Of a stretch of DNA of 64,000 bases, positions 21,895-31,445 are shown piece by piece. The translations under genes and the position numbers were made by a program. Numbering within the stretch: the stretch's first letter is position 1; each line of letters opens with the position of its first letter. Source of the DNA: Neopestalotiopsis rosae (lineage: Eukaryota; Ascomycota; Sordariomycetes; Amphisphaeriales; Sporocadaceae); NCBI GenBank assembly GCA_023078685.1, contig JALGAS010000006.1:682001-746000 (forward strand). Reading direction: 5' to 3'. Under the pieces are notes generated by a model. It did no database searches and was not told the DNA's origin. It worked only from the letters and a program-made list of their open reading frames with translations.

Positions 21895-22413
21895 ATGTCC
21901 TCTCTTCACCACTACCTCCCCGCCCTCAAAGGCATCGCCATTGCCGGCAGTCTCATCAATGGCGGTACCATGACATCTGGTTATCGTCTACTGCCTTCAG
22001 TCTACCCCACCGTCCAAAAGTCGCCCAACGAGGCTGCCAAACAGTGGGAGTACTTCTATTGGTCCATGTCTGCCACTGTACCGTGGGTGGACTTGATCAC
22101 CATCATCGCTATCGGCACTATTGCCTACGATGCATACAAGACGGACAAAGCTGCTCTACCCTGGAAGATATGGGCTACGGCCGCGGGCATTATGCCAATT
22201 GGCTGGGTATGGGTACGAAAAGTGATGTCGGTGCCATCGAATCAGCTCCTGGCGATTTCCAGTCCGAGTGCGGACGAGAGGGCGCCTTTGAAGGCTGTCA
22301 GCTCGCAGAATACGCTGGACCTCTTGAAGGAGTTCAATGCGCAGATGAGCTTTAGGATGATGTTCCCGTGGGTGGTTGGTGGACTTGCTCTGTGGGCTTC
22401 CCTGGGTTTCTAA
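21895..22413 (+). CDS. DUF1772 (anthrone-oxygenase-like) membrane protein
   Basis: Single exon of 172 residues, starting at the ATG in CAATATGTCC; the frame is open upstream to 21778 but has no better ATG. The pattern is that of DUF1772: a first helix with IAIAGSLINGGTMTSGY, a middle WEYFYW motif, two central hydrophobic helices, and a last helix after FRMMFPWVVGGLALWASLGF. Members of this family include anthrone oxygenases, such as HypC-type enzymes of polyketide pathways, which act without metal or cofactor; most are uncharacterised. No polyketide synthase is in the window, so a true anthrone substrate is not supported. The nearby dioxygenase and peroxidase make another oxidation role possible. 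Confidence 0.8.
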   Translation: MSSLHHYLPALKGIAIAGSLINGGTMTSGYRLLPSVYPTVQKSPNEAAKQWEYFYWSMSATVPWVDLITIIAIGTIAYDAYKTDKAALPWKIWATAAGIMPIGWVWVRKVMSVPSNQLLAISSPSADERAPLKAVSSQNTLDLLKEFNAQMSFRMMFPWVVGGLALWASLGF

Positions 22414-22929
22414 GGCAAATTTAATGACTGGATTCAGGCAGTTCTTAAGTCGAGAAGGATACTCAAGGTTAGGTGCCTATGTTCCGTCGCAACCAGATTT
22501 GAAAGCTAGAGGCGTCAGCAAGACGAACAAGACCATTCCGTACCCGCGGCACTAGTGGTATGATCACCGCTAGACTGCCTCCACATGCCCTATCACTGCC
22601 CCCGATATAGCTAAGGTCAGGTAGCTTTAGGACACCTTGAACTAGGTTAGGGATGGATCAACAGATCTTGGCGGAGATGTATAGTAGCTTGTCCATCTGC
22701 ACTTCATTATTACCATAAGACAGGCCAAATAACTGCAGTCTGTCCGATTGTTCGCGTTATGGAAGGTGCTTCGACCCCTCAGTTCCGTGAATAATCGTTC
22801 GTGCGTTCTCACGCGACGAGGGTATAGTCTCCTGGCCTTCATCCATGCACTCGAAGGAAGTGCATAGGTGGTCGCAAAGCTTCGTGATGAAGATGCGGCA
22901 TCAATCAACGAGCTCTAAATTCTGTGCCA
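22414..22929. other. Intergenic region
   Basis: No gene recognised in this 0.5 kb; an 88-codon leftward frame (22642-22908) has no family resemblance. Confidence 0.4.
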
Positions 22930-23848
22930 TCAAAGGGCTTCATCATGCATGCGACGATCAATGAGCACGGGCTCAGAATTTTCAGCCGGGTATAATTCTT
23001 CTTGATGTTCCAGTCTATCTCCACCAATTGCACTATAACAATTCACGTTGTCGGTGTTCCAGGTAGTGAATGTCGCTGTCTCGACCGACCGTAGCGAGCG
23101 CATGCGCCGAGCCGCCTCGACACCCATTCGCCGCCAGAACAGGCAACCCGAGAGATACGAATGCGATTCTAGGGCGTACAGCGTAGGATTTGCTTGTGCC
23201 TTGCAAATTAGTGTTATGAAAACATTAGAGAATCACCCAGCAAGCGTAACATTTGGCTTTCTCGTATGACGTGGGCTGTTCCCCGAAACGAGTGCACCCG
23301 GCTTCCGAAAGAACTAGACCCTCGCAACGCATGGTGCTCGCATGCATATGCAAGGCGGCTGAGGAAACATGGAACATAATTCCGTCTTGGTATTCACAGT
23401 CGGTGTCAAGCATGTTGCATATGTCACCTACGAATAAGGTAATCTCGGCGCCCGTCCCGTTGGCTTTGGCGAGAAAGATCCCCGTTTTCGACGTTTTCTG
23501 GGGAAGATTCCAAGTTTCAACTGCCCGTGCGTGCATGTATTCCGTGTGTGGGGTAGAAGAGTTTTCGCGGGGAGATGCAGGCGCCATGCGCTCGGATGCA
23601 TTCCGTAGAGCGCTGGAACTCTTTTTTCTTCCCGGCCCAATGAGCCCGGCCAACAGTAGTTGGTGGTTGTGGTAGCGAACGCCTCTGGCAATCTGGCGGG
23701 GTAGTACCTGACATGGGTCTAGGAAACCTACGCCCGTAATTGCATTATACCAGGTCCGTGTTCTGCTTGTCTGCCATTCAGTGGGTATGCAGGGTATTGA
23801 ATGTGCCACGCGGTGGCGTTGACTATTGGAGTTGGAGGACCTCCTCAT
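22930..23848 (-). CDS. Possible hypothetical gene, two exons
   Basis: A leftward frame from ATG 23848 to about 23240 can be joined to a second open stretch (about 23196-22930) by a short 37-nt intron (gtgatt donor, actaat branch-like sequence, ttgcaag acceptor). This would give roughly 290 residues. The product is rich in Cys, His and Arg in the middle (for example CNMLDTDCEY and MRCEGLVLSEAGC), with no signal peptide, membrane helix or known domain. The intron would be short for this genome, and a 140-codon frame overlaps on the other strand. It may be a real orphan gene, a decayed gene or chance. Confidence 0.25.
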
Positions 23849-24118
23849 GGCTGGTGAAGGCCATCAAACATCATTTTGCACCCAGTCTGCAGCTTGAAAA
23901 CATGGGCTGCCAGGGACCGAGGTTTTACGGAAGCTGTCACTCGAGCTAGTGTCAAATATTCACGATTCCCCATGTCCGCTATATAAGGTTTCAACTCTAG
24001 TTCCAACTCAAAATTCTGTTATTTCCGCTGCTGCAACCTATATTCCAATACTACCGGATCTTTGGATGATCGTCTCTTGGCCAAGTGTGATCTACAATCA
24101 TCATAATTTCACATCAGA

Positions 24119-25420
24119 ATGGATTTTTCAGACCCGGAAGCCTTTGCGGCTTTACCACACGACAACCGCGGTAGTGTCGTTATTGGTACCGTGTGCTTTG
24201 TCTTACTCGTCGCGTCACTGGCGACTGGTTTAAGGCTTTACACGCGGCTCGCCATTGTGCAACAAATGGGCGCTGACGACTATATAGTTGCAATTGCTTT
24301 GGTTCGTTTCCAAAAATTTATTAACTTTCCAGGCCTGGCTCACTGACCTGAAGTTATCAGCTCTTTGCATATTGTACCGGCATTTCACAATGCGTTAGTA
24401 GGTTGCCAGCGCCCAACATCTCCAGGAAGCTGCTGACTTGTCTTCATACACCCGGTCTGGCTTGGGCGCCCACATCTGGGATGTCATTTATGCGAAAGGC
24501 CCAACCGGCATCAGCGCCTACCTCGAGGCAAGCTGCCAATTCTTTTGTCTCTTCTTGGCTTGTACTGACGCTTTACTACCAGAATTTCTATGTATCAATC
24601 GTTTTCTATAACACTGGTCTCTTCTTTACCAAGATGACCTTCTTGGCCCAATACTACCGCGTTCTGGCCATCAAGAAAACACGGCTCGTGCTCAAAATTT
24701 TCATGCTAGTGATTGGAGGGTGGTCTTTGTCTCAGGTCTTTGTGGGAATCTTTATATGCCAGCCTGTGGCAAAGTTCTGGAATGATAGTCTAGATGGTCA
24801 CTGCATACCGAATCTCCCTCAGTGGTACATCAATGCAGCCGGCAACATCGTCACCGACATTGCCGTTTTCATCTTGCCTCTGCCCGTCTTGGGTCATCTT
24901 CATCTGCCAAAACAGCAAAAACTCATTCTCCTAGGCATCTTCAGTCTAGGCTTCTTGTAAGTTATTTCCCCCGCCCCACGGCCACTTGTGACTTATCCAA
25001 TCGATCAGCACAGTCGCCATTTCCATAATCCGCATCAAATATCTTCAACTCTTCACAGACCTCACTTACGAGAATACGGACTCGTCCTGCTGGTCCATCA
25101 CGGAGCTCTGCTCGGGCATTACCTGTGCGTGCCTGCCGACGCTACGACCGTTAGTCGCCAAGTGGCTGCCAGCATTGGCCAGCACGCTGCGCAGATCGGC
25201 CAAGGATTCTCATGAAAAGTCACAACATTTGCGTCAGGACGTGGCTCACGATAGCAGTCCGTCCTCGGACACCAGCCGCCAATTGGGCGACTGGTACACA
25301 GGTATTGATAGCCACGAAGAGCTTTCCCGTCCGAAGGATATAGAGCTTGGTCGTCTTGACAGTGGCGATCTGTCGGAAAATGTCATAGGCCTCGAGGCAT
25401 CGCGAAAGGAGTTGAGCTGA
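24119..25420 (+). CDS. Rhodopsin-domain (PTH11-like) integral membrane protein, disturbed second helix
   Basis: Clear exons are 24119-24301, 24402-24527, 24583-24956 and 25009-25420, about 364 residues if joined directly. The first helix follows DNRGSVVIGTV. GLRLYTR and QMGADDYIVAIAL begin the rhodopsin-domain core, then GLGAHIWDV, FYNTGLFFTKMTFLAQYYR, the ICQPVAKFWN loop with its Cys, and TVAISIIRIKYL into a final helix and a hydrophilic Ser-rich tail. Fungal relatives are seven-helix plasma-membrane proteins, some being receptors for surface or chemical cues. The intron at 24528-24582 uses a GC donor (GAG|GCAAGC). Between 24302 and 24401 the model is unclear: 24361-24393 encodes a good helix end (LFAYCTGISQC) but is out of frame with the following exon by an 8-nt segment. 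So the gene either skips it or carries an indel. Confidence 0.75.
24528..24582 (+). other. GC-AG intron in the rhodopsin-domain gene
   Basis: The exon ends CTCGAG before GCAAGC, and the 55-nt segment ends TACCAG before AATTTCTATG. Splicing here restores the conserved order of the family. Confidence 0.65.
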
Positions 25421-25689
25421 GTGGCAACAAGGCGTACTCATGCTCATGAAGTTTTGGAAAATTGAAGTTGATCATTTCTCATACATGAATGTCAAATGCG
25501 TTCACCAAGGGAGATATGATCCAATGATTCTATCAAATTGAGCCTTGGGATCCTGCAGCCCAAGGACTAGTGATCCTTTTATATATCCATAAGCCAGATC
25601 ATTTCCACTTCACTTTCGAGAATTGTACCCATTCGCTAGCGATTCATAATATCCTAAGTACACGTATATAATGCTCAACCCGTGCCTTT

Positions 25690-26521
25690 CTAAAACGGCT
25701 CATTCTTGCAGATGAGCTCCTTGCTAGGCGCCGGGCACTGCCAGCCCGAATCCTCCTGGAAGAATTGAGCCTCGAAGTGTCCAACTTTGGTGCCAACACC
25801 GCTGTCCGTACAGGTAGGCGGGCCGCAGTAGTCGTCGGGGTTCCCCGGGACGATGATCTGAGCCGCGCCGCTGTAACCCGCACAGGCCTCGCGCACCTGA
25901 TCGAACAAAGGACCGCACTCCTCATCTCTCTGGAGCTGTGCGAGGGCCGTCCAGGCAGTCACACCCAGTGACACATAGAGGTCGCACGACTCTCCTCCCC
26001 TGCAAACACCTTTCTGTAGGGCAAACTCGACAACGCTGGCAGCGCCGACAATGGAGTCCCTAACGAATCTACAGAATTTATCCTTGCCCTCGTCATATAG
26101 CTCTGCTTTTCCTCCAAGGCCCTCGCAGACGATGTTATTCAATTTAAGCTTGGTAGCCCGGCGTTCGAAGGAACTGGTTCCGTCGGCATGTCGGACGACA
26201 ACGGTCTTCATCTCGGCTTTGGGGCTGTGGACTTCCATGCTTCGCTTCTCGGGATACCACATCTTGCCTTCTTCGACCATTCGCTTGGCCCATGTCTCGT
26301 AATCGGTTCCACTGTTGGAGAAGGCGTCGGCTCTGGTCATGGGGACCGTAGCGCGTGGTGCCAGGGAGTTTGATAACTTCGAAGCCATGGGAGTTCCAAG
26401 AACCTGATTTCGTTCGGTTAAACTAGTCTTTGAAGAAAGAGACAAATAAGTCCCAAATTCCACATACATATTGACAAAACAGCGCGACGAGGGCCACCTT
26501 GAGGCTGTCATGAAGATACAT
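25690..26521 (-). CDS. Secreted protein of unknown function, Cys-rich
   Basis: Two exons (26521-26468 and 26403-25690) give 255 residues. The first exon encodes almost exactly a signal peptide (MYLHDSLKVALVALFCQY), and the mature part begins after the intron near VLGTPMAS. About ten Cys are spread over the second half (for example CRGGESC, CGPPTC, WQCP and LICKN), suggesting a disulfide-stabilised extracellular protein. A conserved-looking block runs from ETWAKRMVEEGKMWY to VVRHADG. No catalytic family is recognised. A TATA-like AT run lies about 130 nt upstream (near 26655). Effector or surface roles are possible but not shown. Confidence 0.7.
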
Positions 26522-27527
26522 GATGATAGTTGTCGAAGATGGGGATCCGTTCAGTATATGCAGTTCGAAATGGGCAATCAAGCCAAGAATGAATAGATAG
26601 GTTTGTAAAAGAGGATGAGGTATTGGACTGTCGAGGCCGTTTGTAATAAGCGATAAAATATATAAATAATTATGGTGCAAGTATATGCCTCTACTTATAC
26701 AAAATGTGCTTGTTAGATTATACGCAGGGAAGGAGGGCGACAGCTTTCAAAAATTTCTCAGAACTATAGGTATCTATTTTTAGGACAATAGGATTCGCAT
26801 AAACCTTAAAAGCCTTACCCCAGATCCTCTGATATCATAATAGACAGATTATGCCCAGATTATTAGACGACCTTTTATACGAACAGTGCAGTGCTTATTG
26901 CGCAAAAAAAGGAAACATACGAGCTCGTAGCGAAACCATCCTAGCACCTTACCAGCTGCCGATAATTAAGACGCGAAACATCTTGTCCAGTTGGAGGCTG
27001 TGACACCATCCTACAATAATATCAGCACTATTTCGGAGGGTTGCTAACACCGTCTGGCAGGATCGTAGACATCACATTGTAGGATCGTCATTCTCTGGGA
27101 AACAAACTCGTATAGTTAGGGATTAGGCCTTGTTCAAGGCAGTGTTCACACCAATATGATCATATATCACATCTTGGCGGATGCGTGGAATTTGCAGTAT
27201 GGGAATTAGGCAGGTAAGCCACAGCGCAAGATATGACATGGTATGAGTGTATGAGCACTTGGCGAACTATTTTTAAACGAATGCGAGTAGGTCCAAGCGA
27301 AACGAAGCCCTGCATCAATGACAAATTTGGAAACTTGAATATTTATATCTGTCGCTGACATTTATATTTTCCGCCTTCTCTTATCCATCTCCTCAAGTCT
27401 CATGCTCAACCTCCAACAACAACTTCAGCTGCCTTTTATCTACACAGAACTCGCCTCTATATCTTTAAGCTCAAAGATCTCCGGGAATTTTCATCCTCAT
27501 TATCATCAAACATCATCAGTCAACAAA
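26522..27527. other. AT-rich intergenic region
   Basis: About 1 kb between two divergent secreted-protein genes. Base composition shifts to AT-rich around 26640-27300, and there are no frames with features. It could include sequence decayed by repeat-induced point mutation, but no repeat copy is visible in the window. Confidence 0.45.
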
Positions 27528-27974
27528 ATGAAGCCCTATGATGTTCTGATTCAGCTAGCTTTGGCCATGTCTGCCTCCAGTCTAGTAGCCGCCGATTGTT
27601 TTGGAGGCAGCAATACGCGTCCAGACCACGGTCTTGAGGTTATTGAGTTCTTCTATTCTGCGGGATGCGAGCTGCAGTCTCAGGAGATCGCGAGTGGAGG
27701 AGAGTTTGTGAAGACGGGCAAGTCGAGTGATGGTAAATGCCTCAACGTCCTCGTGAAAAACCACGGGGACGGCAGTAGGAAGGTCACGTCTGATCAGGCT
27801 GTCGATGCCTGGGCCCGGGAGTGGGTTGGCTGTGAGCACGGCGGCAAGAGGGGATATGATGACAATCTTGAGTACATGTAAGTTCACACCCGAGCCGACC
27901 ACCGAGGATCCTGGGAGTGTAGTCTTAGAAGCATGCTGACATTCTGGCGATGTAGATGGCACCTAGACTGCTAA
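27528..27974 (+). CDS. Small secreted protein
   Basis: Two exons (27528-27877 and 27956-27974) give about 122 residues, starting at ATG in ACAAAATG. Residues 1-22 form a signal peptide ending near SLVAA, and the mature protein starts with DCFGG. The intron (gtaagt to gatgtag) adds only six residues, ending in Cys (IWHLDC). This removes the frame's read-through past the donor and makes a natural C-terminus. The mature protein has five Cys, an odd number. Repeated charged residues, no known domain. Small size, secretion and Cys content are those of effector-like or antimicrobial proteins, but no activity can be assigned. Confidence 0.65.
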
Positions 27975-28418
27975 ATCATTTGATTAGTCGAGACAGCAGC
28001 ATTTGATGGTTTGTTGTCCCGGAAGGCTTTGCGGTAATTCAATATGGTAGTGAGGATTCATGATATACACAGGATTTTATCAAAATCAGTTTGTGTTGAG
28101 CAGTACAACGATCCTGATAAATAATTCTTTCTTGCCACGTTTCTCTTGAATTAAGATTTGTACTCTGAACTCTCCTAGAACGTTGCAAGCACGAAACTGG
28201 CCAAGGGTTACTATTTCTCTACTATTTCATAAGTTATATATAATGTGCTGTTGTGCAGTATTCGTGAAAGTACTTTTGAAGTTGACCTTGTAATTCTCGT
28301 GGTATTTTACACATGCCGCCATCTCTCCACTGTCAAGGTTGACTTTTAGTATCTTGTCTTCGCGGGATGTCGTTATCTCTGAGTTGCCCTCGTATTTATG
28401 GCTTCTTTTAAAAAATGC
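27975..28418. other. Short convergent intergenic region
   Basis: Shared 3' flank of two convergent genes; nothing else recognised. Confidence 0.5.
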
Positions 28419-29285
28419 TTATGCGGTAGTGCGTTTTCGACCTAGACATACACGAGGGTCCGGACATCCGCAGCCCTCGCGCCCGTCTACCAGGTGTGGG
28501 TAACTCTCCTCCAATGCCCTTTTTACGGCCGCCAAACATGTATCTTTCTGGTAGTGCTCCACATCGGGCCAGCCATGGGCACGATATATGTCGGCCAGCA
28601 TAAATATTGGGTTCCTGTCCCCCTTTCCGCTATACCATTCGCTCTTGAGGACATGACGCGGGCTAATCGGGATCCAATGCAGCAGGCGGAATTGGTCCTT
28701 GCACAGCTCGAAGAAATCAGCAACAGCCCATGCCGGGCAATCGCATCGCCAATCCCATTCATCTCTGGGTGCGTAATCGCATGGATCGTCTAGGATGCGC
28801 TCACGCGTGGGAAATCGTGTGATGGAGTCGGGGCACTCGCTCCAGTAGACAATGCCTAACTCTGTATCGAGCAGGAACACCGGATTCTCCCGGTCGCCGA
28901 AGCCGAGGCCGACCACGTGCGGAGGTACATCATTCGTGAAATGCTTTTCTGACATGATCCTTGATGTATAAGCATCAATGTGTCCACCCGTGAAATTGAG
29001 CTGCCAATCGGCCAGAATGCATTCACCTGCGCCATGGGCATCATTTAGATAATCGCCAGGGTTGCTCAAGTAAGGAAGGTGGGCGAGAAGAGAAGTCACT
29101 TCATCAGTCTTTCCAAAACTTTTGAGCAGTCTTCGGTCGGCATTGACGATTGACGGCCAGCCACCTTCGGGCGGCTCTATTATCTGACACGCCGGGAGGT
29201 AAACTTGCGTAAGGAATTGGTAATATGATCGTACAGCGGCAACACAGTTGTCCCGTGAATAGACAACGTCGGCGAGCTCAGGCAT
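28419..29285 (-). CDS. Conserved hypothetical protein with C-terminal Cys motif
   Basis: Single exon. ATG 29285 (MPELADVVYSRDNCVAAV) is preferred over upstream in-frame codons because the 58 residues before it look non-coding. It gives 288 residues. There is no signal peptide or membrane helix. The N-terminus and the C-terminal part share a pattern (a Cys, AAV, then an aromatic helix: DNCVAAVRSYYQFL near residue 13 and DTCLAAVKRALEESYP near 260), suggesting an internal duplication. The end (GREGCGCPDPRVCLGRK) has CxCPxPxxxC, a possible metal site. Middle landmarks are WPSIVNADRRLLKSFGK and RDEWDWRCDCPAWAVADFF. Similar proteins are common in filamentous fungi, but I cannot name a domain with certainty. 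Confidence 0.7.
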   Translation of the reverse strand: MPELADVVYSRDNCVAAVRSYYQFLTQVYLPACQIIEPPEGGWPSIVNADRRLLKSFGKTDEVTSLLAHLPYLSNPGDYLNDAHGAGECILADWQLNFTGGHIDAYTSRIMSEKHFTNDVPPHVVGLGFGDRENPVFLLDTELGIVYWSECPDSITRFPTRERILDDPCDYAPRDEWDWRCDCPAWAVADFFELCKDQFRLLHWIPISPRHVLKSEWYSGKGDRNPIFMLADIYRAHGWPDVEHYQKDTCLAAVKRALEESYPHLVDGREGCGCPDPRVCLGRKRTTA

Positions 29286-29825
29286 CTTGAAATGGGGGTA
29301 TGTGCTAAGGTGATCGGTCCGGACTGCAGGGGAGAAAGATGTCGGGTGCACAGTAGACGAGACAATGAGGATGGGGTGCATCATCAATACCCATGAAAAC
29401 GTCTTAAACCTTAATGCAGGAACAGATCTTGGCAACATGCCGGGCCGAGGGCGCCGCAAGCAGTCCTACTTCAGCTTCGTTGGTTGCCAAGATGTTGCGA
29501 TGTGGTAGTGTACATTAGTCGACGCACCCTGGCACCAACTTAACCCTGATCTACCTTACGCTTGAAGACCATCTTCTAATTCAAGCCAACAACTCGCATC
29601 ACGTACAATACCCGCAGTGGCACAGCGTACAGCGTGTTACCTCGGCCTACTAGGTTCATTGAATATAAGTAGGGAAGCTGCATCACATCAAGATCCTTGT
29701 ATTATAATTCGCCAGGCGCTTGGTTGTCACACAAAAGGACGGGAATTCGCAAGTCTTTGTGTCAAACACCTGCAGACCGCCCCCTTTCAATCAACGCTCG
29801 TTTGCGAAACTACTTTGTTTGCAAG
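29286..29825. other. Divergent intergenic region
   Basis: Promoter region of two divergent genes. A TATAAG sequence near 29664 lies about 160 nt before the next ATG. Confidence 0.45.
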
Positions 29826-30690
29826 ATGAAGACAGTAACACTTTCTCCCGGGCTTCTGGCGTCCGCCACCGGCGGGACAGCTGGGCACTTGACGAATATG
29901 GCGTGGTCAACTCAAACGATGCATATAACTCCTATACCACGAGCGACTGAGATGGTTGAACAAGATGAGTACGGCTTAGGCACGACCACTCCAGATCCTT
30001 GGCAGTGTGCCACTGAGAATATCATGCAGGTTCGACTCCCGGGTCACTAATTACCCTTTCGGCTCCTCCTTCATTTCTCGAGATCTAACCTTGATGCTCC
30101 GAGCGAAATATGCTAAAACACCTCATACCTCAAAGTACTTTGACGTGCCTACGCCTACCGGCCCACTATCAGATGCGCTCATCTCCTACGGCCGGTCTCT
30201 CCTCGAGCCTTGTGCAGCTACAGCTACGGATCGCAGCTGCACCATCACCGACGACGACGTCTGGTGCGCATTCGCGACCGCTGCACCTGAATCCGTCCTG
30301 GTCGACTATTCCTCCTATGGAAGTGCAGCAGCTTCTTTCTGGCAGGCAAATAGCGACAGCATCGCGGACGTTTCCACCAGATGCCCACAGTGGTGGGCGA
30401 AGCCCAGCTACGGTGACCACGCTTGGCTCAACCAGACCATTGCCCACGGAGAGTGTTATATCGCAGCACATCAAAGTGATGCAGGCTCACTTGGGGTTTC
30501 TTCTGCTACGGGATCGACATACACGGGTTCTGTCTCCACGGGCATAGTCTCTACAAGCTCAATCTCCACAAGTTTGGCCACTGCCTCAATTGGACAGTAT
30601 CAGTCTAGTGGCGCTCTGGGTCAAGCTCAGAGCATCGACAGCTTTGTGCTGGCCAGTCTTGGGATTATCTCTGTCATGCTCGTGGTGTGA
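29826..30690 (+). CDS. DUF7735-like secreted protein with GPI-type C-terminus
   Basis: Two exons (29826-30029 and 30136-30690) give 252 residues. The spliced core YFDVPTPTGPLSDAL, then LLEPCAATATDRSC, WCAFATAAP and HAWLNQTIAHGECY, is the pattern of a fungal extracellular family now listed as DUF7735. The four Cys are kept. The C-terminus is a Ser/Thr/Gly-rich spacer followed by a short hydrophobic tail (VLASLGIISVMLVV), as in GPI-anchored cell-surface proteins. The N-terminus (MKTVTLSPGLLASATGGTAG) is only weakly hydrophobic, so the signal peptide is poor and the true start may differ. Function unknown. Confidence 0.7.
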
Positions 30691-31445
30691 TGACCAGCAT
30701 CTGGACAATGGCTTCGGTTTTCATTGCTGTTCAACTGACTTGAATCGATGCGTTGGGCACGATACAATCGAAAAGAAAAACCATAGATACCTTGAGATCA
30801 TGTTTTTGACAACACGAATGATAATATGAGATACGTTTTTCAGTTACTTGGATTCATGTTCACTTCTCTTGTCGTTCAATATAGCTCAAAGACAAATTAC
30901 CAATGCATTTCATGAGAGAACTCGAGGCAACTGATTCTAGTACGAGATCGGGAAGTCAAGCGGTCGATGCAAAAGAAAGCAAACTCAAAAAATCCCAAAC
31001 CCAATCTCCACAATTCAGGTCTTGGCTTCTTACAGGGTAGAACTGTGATTGGAAGGTAGGCGGCTGTTGGAAATTGCACCTCCAAAGGCCAAGCCAGTAC
31101 CAAGGTTAAAAAGCCAAGCCAAGCCAATATCTAGACCAGACGATTCTCGACAAATTTTACAGACGTGTACGCAGGGGTGTATGATCTGACATTTATCTTG
31201 GCATGTGCAGTCACGCCTCGACCTTTATGCGTTATGCCGGTATGCTGCGAGAAATGTTCATCGCGCAATCAGTTCGGCTCCGAACCATGCCTTGAGGTAT
31301 TGGCGAATCTTGTTCTGCCGAGAAAGGTTCCGCACTATACATGTTATAGCGTGTCTAGAATATTTTCCTCATATTTTTTCTTTCGTTCTAGTACAGTCTA
31401 CGCTCCAGGAAAAGGTGTGCTGGGGACTCTGGTTCATAGAAGCTT
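30691..31445. other. Convergent intergenic region
   Basis: No gene recognised. A 177-codon rightward frame (31165-31698) overlaps the APH gene antisense and lacks family features. The stretch near 31080-31130 is rich in GCCAAG repeats. Confidence 0.45.

Noticed and set aside
30020..30060. tRNA-like T-arm sequence (GGTTCGACTCC)
   Set aside because: It lies at a splice donor in the DUF7735-like gene. No matching acceptor, D or anticodon stems can be drawn around it.
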